From Clostridiales bacterium (lineage in GTDB: Bacteria; Bacillota; Clostridia; Tissierellales; Sedimentibacteraceae), in the NCBI GenBank assembly GCA_003457065.1, contig DMJQ01000039.1, positions 7,570 to 13,817 on the forward strand: a stretch of DNA of 6,248 nucleotides, read 5' to 3'. Position 1 is the first letter of the stretch. The number at the start of each line of letters is the position of its first letter. The position numbers and the translations under genes were made by a program. Below the pieces are notes generated by a model, which saw only the letters and a list, made by a program, of their open reading frames with translations, was not told the origin of the DNA and ran no database searches. Below, piece by piece: positions 5,282 through 6,248 of this stretch.

Positions 5282-5338
5282 ATGAGGAACAGGTACAATT
5301 TAGATACAGCCAAAGAAAATCGGCTGCTTGATCCTTGA
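5282..5338 (+). CDS. Possible 18-codon ORF in the gene-free stretch
   Basis: ATG AGG AAC ... TGA encodes MRNRYNLDTAKENRLLDP. The only purine-rich sequence upstream (GAGG 5264-5267) is about 14 nt away, too far for a good ribosome binding site. The composition is protein-like, but nothing else supports expression. I do not recognise it. Confidence 0.15.
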   Translation: MRNRYNLDTAKENRLLDP

Positions 5339-5503
5339 AAACTGAATACACAGTCATCGAACACGTTCCTGTTGCCGGTGCGAGAGCATCAGCCACATCA
5401 GCGGTACGCCGTGACGTATCGGACAGAGAAACAGAACGACTTTCTTCTATAAATTAAGCAGTTGTCTCTCTCCCGATGCCAGCGATCAATACTGGCTTGT
5501 AAA

Positions 5504-5537
5504 TATTGGGTTGCTCCCAATACGGCCATGAAAGCAA
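5504..5537 (+). other. Possible H-type pseudoknot
   Basis: A perfect 7-bp stem (TATTGGG 5504-5510, CCCAATA 5516-5522) has the loop TTGCT, which is exactly complementary to AGCAA at 5533-5537; a 10-nt linker joins them. If the top stem pair opens, G5510 could also pair with C5538. The geometry is tight because no loop bases remain free, so the pseudoknot is a hypothesis. Confidence 0.35.
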
Positions 5538-5630
5538 CAGGATTAAAGATACTTCTCTACGGAGCTGGCGGAGAACCCGGCAGAGGTTAGATTCCTATGG
5601 AACTGATTCGCAATCAGTCGTTCGGTGATT

Positions 5631-5660
5631 CCCTGAGGGCGTAAGCCCTCTTTCCCAGGG
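5631..5660 (+). other. Two-tier hairpin with GTAA tetraloop
   Basis: CCCTG (5631-5635) pairs with CAGGG (5656-5660), and inside it AGGGC/GCCCT (5636-5640 with 5645-5649) is capped by GTAA, a GNRA tetraloop. A CTTTCC bulge (5650-5655) separates the tiers on the 3' side. GNRA caps on GC-rich stems are common in folded functional RNAs, where they often dock into receptors. Confidence 0.55.
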
Positions 5661-5694
5661 GTGCGTGGCAAATATGGGACACATAGACTTTTGG

Positions 5695-5726
5695 ACTGAC
5701 TGCCTGATTCCTTTCGGACAGTCAGT
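5695..5726 (+). other. 8-bp hairpin 16 bp before the mazF ribosome binding site
   Basis: ACTGACTG (5695-5702) and CAGTCAGT (5719-5726) are perfect complements with a 16-nt interior that can add C5703-G5717 and C5704-G5716. The following bases (TATTACATACC) are not a U-tract, so termination is unlikely. It is the last structure before the toxin's ribosome binding site at 5743-5750. Confidence 0.45.
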
Positions 5727-5759
5727 TATTACATACCCAACGAAAGGAGGTCATGGCAC

Positions 5760-6167
5760 ATGATGAAAGAAAATTGGGTATATCGCCGTGGTGATATTTA
5801 TTGCGCCAATCTGGACCCGGTAGTTGGGTCGGAACAAGGCGGCATCCGTCCGGTTATTGTCATTCAGAACGATACCGGTAATAAACACGCTCCCACATTG
5901 ATTGTGGCAACGGTCACCACCAGAATCCATAAGAAAGCGAATATGCCGACGCACTTTGTTATTTACGACAATCCTGCATTCAAAGAAGCGTCAGTTGTTC
6001 AGCTGGAACAGATTCGCACCATTGATAAGAGCAGGATTGATAATTACTTAGGTAAGGTAACGCCCCGTGAAATGGTAGCGATTGAGAAAGCCTTATCCGT
6101 CAGTCTGGCAATGGAGCAGCTGAAAAAGCGTCCCACAAAACATAAAGCAAAGAGAACGAAGGAGTGA
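5760..6167 (+). CDS. mazF: MazF/PemK-family endoribonuclease toxin
   Basis: A 135-residue member of the MazF/PemK family, whose toxins cut single-stranded mRNA at short specific sites and stop translation. The diagnostic block is RRGDIYCANLDP-VVGSEQGGIRP at residues 9-31, followed by VIVIQND and PTLIVATVTT. By comparison with Bacillus MazF, R30 and T53 correspond to its catalytic Arg25 and Thr48, so it should be active. LEQIRTIDK and the final helix (EMVAIEKALSVSLAMEQL) complete the fold. A basic tail of about 14 residues (KKRPTKHKAKRTKE) extends beyond the usual end. AAAGGAGG (5743-5750) supports ATG 5760; ATG 5763 is also possible, and ATG 5753 is too close and in another frame. No MazE-like antitoxin is visible beside it: the upstream XRE gene is 514 bp away and the next gene starts 6 bp after its stop. 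It may serve element maintenance, or a non-toxic role in the operon. Confidence 0.95.
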   Translation: MMKENWVYRRGDIYCANLDPVVGSEQGGIRPVIVIQNDTGNKHAPTLIVATVTTRIHKKANMPTHFVIYDNPAFKEASVVQLEQIRTIDKSRIDNYLGKVTPREMVAIEKALSVSLAMEQLKKRPTKHKAKRTKE

Positions 6168-6173
6168 ACATAA

Positions 6174-6248
6174 ATGTTTGAAGAAAGAATCGCTGCCATG
6201 AATCAGCGCACCGAAGAAGCGATGGCTGCTAACGCAGTTCAGTTTGAT
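6174..6248 (+). CDS. 5' end of an unidentified gene, cut by the window edge
   Basis: ATG 6174 is preceded by AAGGAG (6159-6164) at 9-nt spacing, and begins 6 bp after the mazF stop; the ribosome binding site overlaps the end of mazF, so the two genes are very probably co-transcribed and translationally coupled. The 25 visible residues (MFEERIAAMNQRTEEAMAAN...) form a charged amphipathic helix and do not identify a family. It could be an antitoxin in reversed order, but equally a conjugation or replication protein; nothing visible decides this. Confidence 0.8.
   Translation, partial: MFEERIAAMNQRTEEAMAANAVQFD

Larger units (their letters stand above)
5246..5759 (+). ncRNA. 514-bp gene-free stretch rich in hairpins; candidate structured RNA or long leader of mazF
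   Basis: I find no convincing gene here. On the + strand there are many local stems: CAGCC/GGCTG 5307-5326; GGTGC-GAGA-GCATC 5377-5390, a GNRA tetraloop; GCCAG/CTGGC 5478-5496; TATTGGG/CCCAATA 5504-5522; CTGGCGG/CCCGGCAG 5565-5583 with one mismatch; ACTGATT/AATCAGT 5602-5618; CCCTG/CAGGG 5631-5660 enclosing AGGGC-GTAA-GCCCT with a second GNRA loop; and ACTGACTG/CAGTCAGT 5695-5726. The loop TTGCT at 5511-5515 can pair with AGCAA 5533-5537 as a pseudoknot. None has a terminator U-run. I cannot match it to a known RNA class. It may be a structured ncRNA, a regulatory leader or an origin such as oriT. A promoter is not clear; TTGCAT/TAGATA at 5278-5306 (17-nt spacer) is weak. Confidence 0.4.

Noticed and set aside
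5330..5347. Sequence resembling the TTGAAAACTGAATA seen near Firmicute rRNA spacers
   Set aside because: No rRNA or tRNA sequence is adjacent, so I treat the resemblance as coincidental or as a shared short motif.
5172..5396. 74-codon minus-strand frame at the end of the small XRE gene
   Set aside because: It overlaps the XRE gene antisense and extends into the hairpin-rich region; there is no ribosome binding site and no recognisable domain.
5753..5794. ATG at 5753 as the start of the toxin or of a mini-gene
   Set aside because: It is only 2 nt from the AGGAGG, out of frame with MazF, and stops after 13 codons.
1..6248. CRISPR arrays, tRNAs, rRNAs, integrase or attachment-site repeats
   Set aside because: I looked for regularly spaced direct repeats, tRNA-like arms and long direct repeats and found none.

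Overview
The window looks like an accessory, mobile-element region from a low-to-moderate GC Firmicute, most likely a gut Clostridia lineage. The evidence is the strong AGGAGG-type ribosome binding sites ahead of most genes, near-consensus sigma-A promoters, hairpin-plus-U-tract terminators, and protein families typical of integrative and conjugative elements (ICEs), plasmids and phages of that group: a Cro/CI-type repressor with an ImmA-like peptidase, an ArpU-like regulator, a small XRE regulator and MazF. I see no integrase, relaxase, attachment site, tRNA, rRNA or CRISPR array, so the element type is inferred.

Left third (1-2750). Two closely spaced + strand genes encode a PD-(D/E)XK-type nuclease-like protein (342 aa) and an unrecognised 515-aa protein that appears to contain a duplicated domain. 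They may be the tail of a longer operon entering from the left. They end at a very long hairpin that works as a terminator in both directions.

Middle (2773-4678). A leftward two-gene operon encodes an XRE repressor and an ImmA/IrrE-type metallopeptidase. Opposite it, a rightward gene encodes an ArpU/sigma-region-4-like regulator. The 286-bp control region between them holds two near-consensus promoters aimed at each other, with predicted start points about 20 bp apart. Copies of an ACTTCCGAT-like operator lie in and around both promoters. This is the layout of a quiescence/induction switch as in phages and ICEBs1: the repressor holds the element silent, the peptidase inactivates it, and the rightward promoter then opens.

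Right third (4679-6248). A 261-bp leader carries two palindromes, two tandem intrinsic terminators and alternative pairings. A small XRE regulator follows, with two in-frame starts, the first having its Shine-Dalgarno sequence in a hairpin loop. Next is a 514-bp stretch with no convincing gene but many hairpins, two GNRA tetraloops and a possible pseudoknot. A MazF-family toxin without an adjacent recognisable antitoxin follows, then the first 25 codons of another gene cut by the window edge. The rightward region reads like a chain of RNA-level checkpoints between the switch and the downstream genes. The most unusual items are the face-to-face promoters with regularly spaced operators, the structured 514-bp region, and the nuclease plus 515-aa gene pair.
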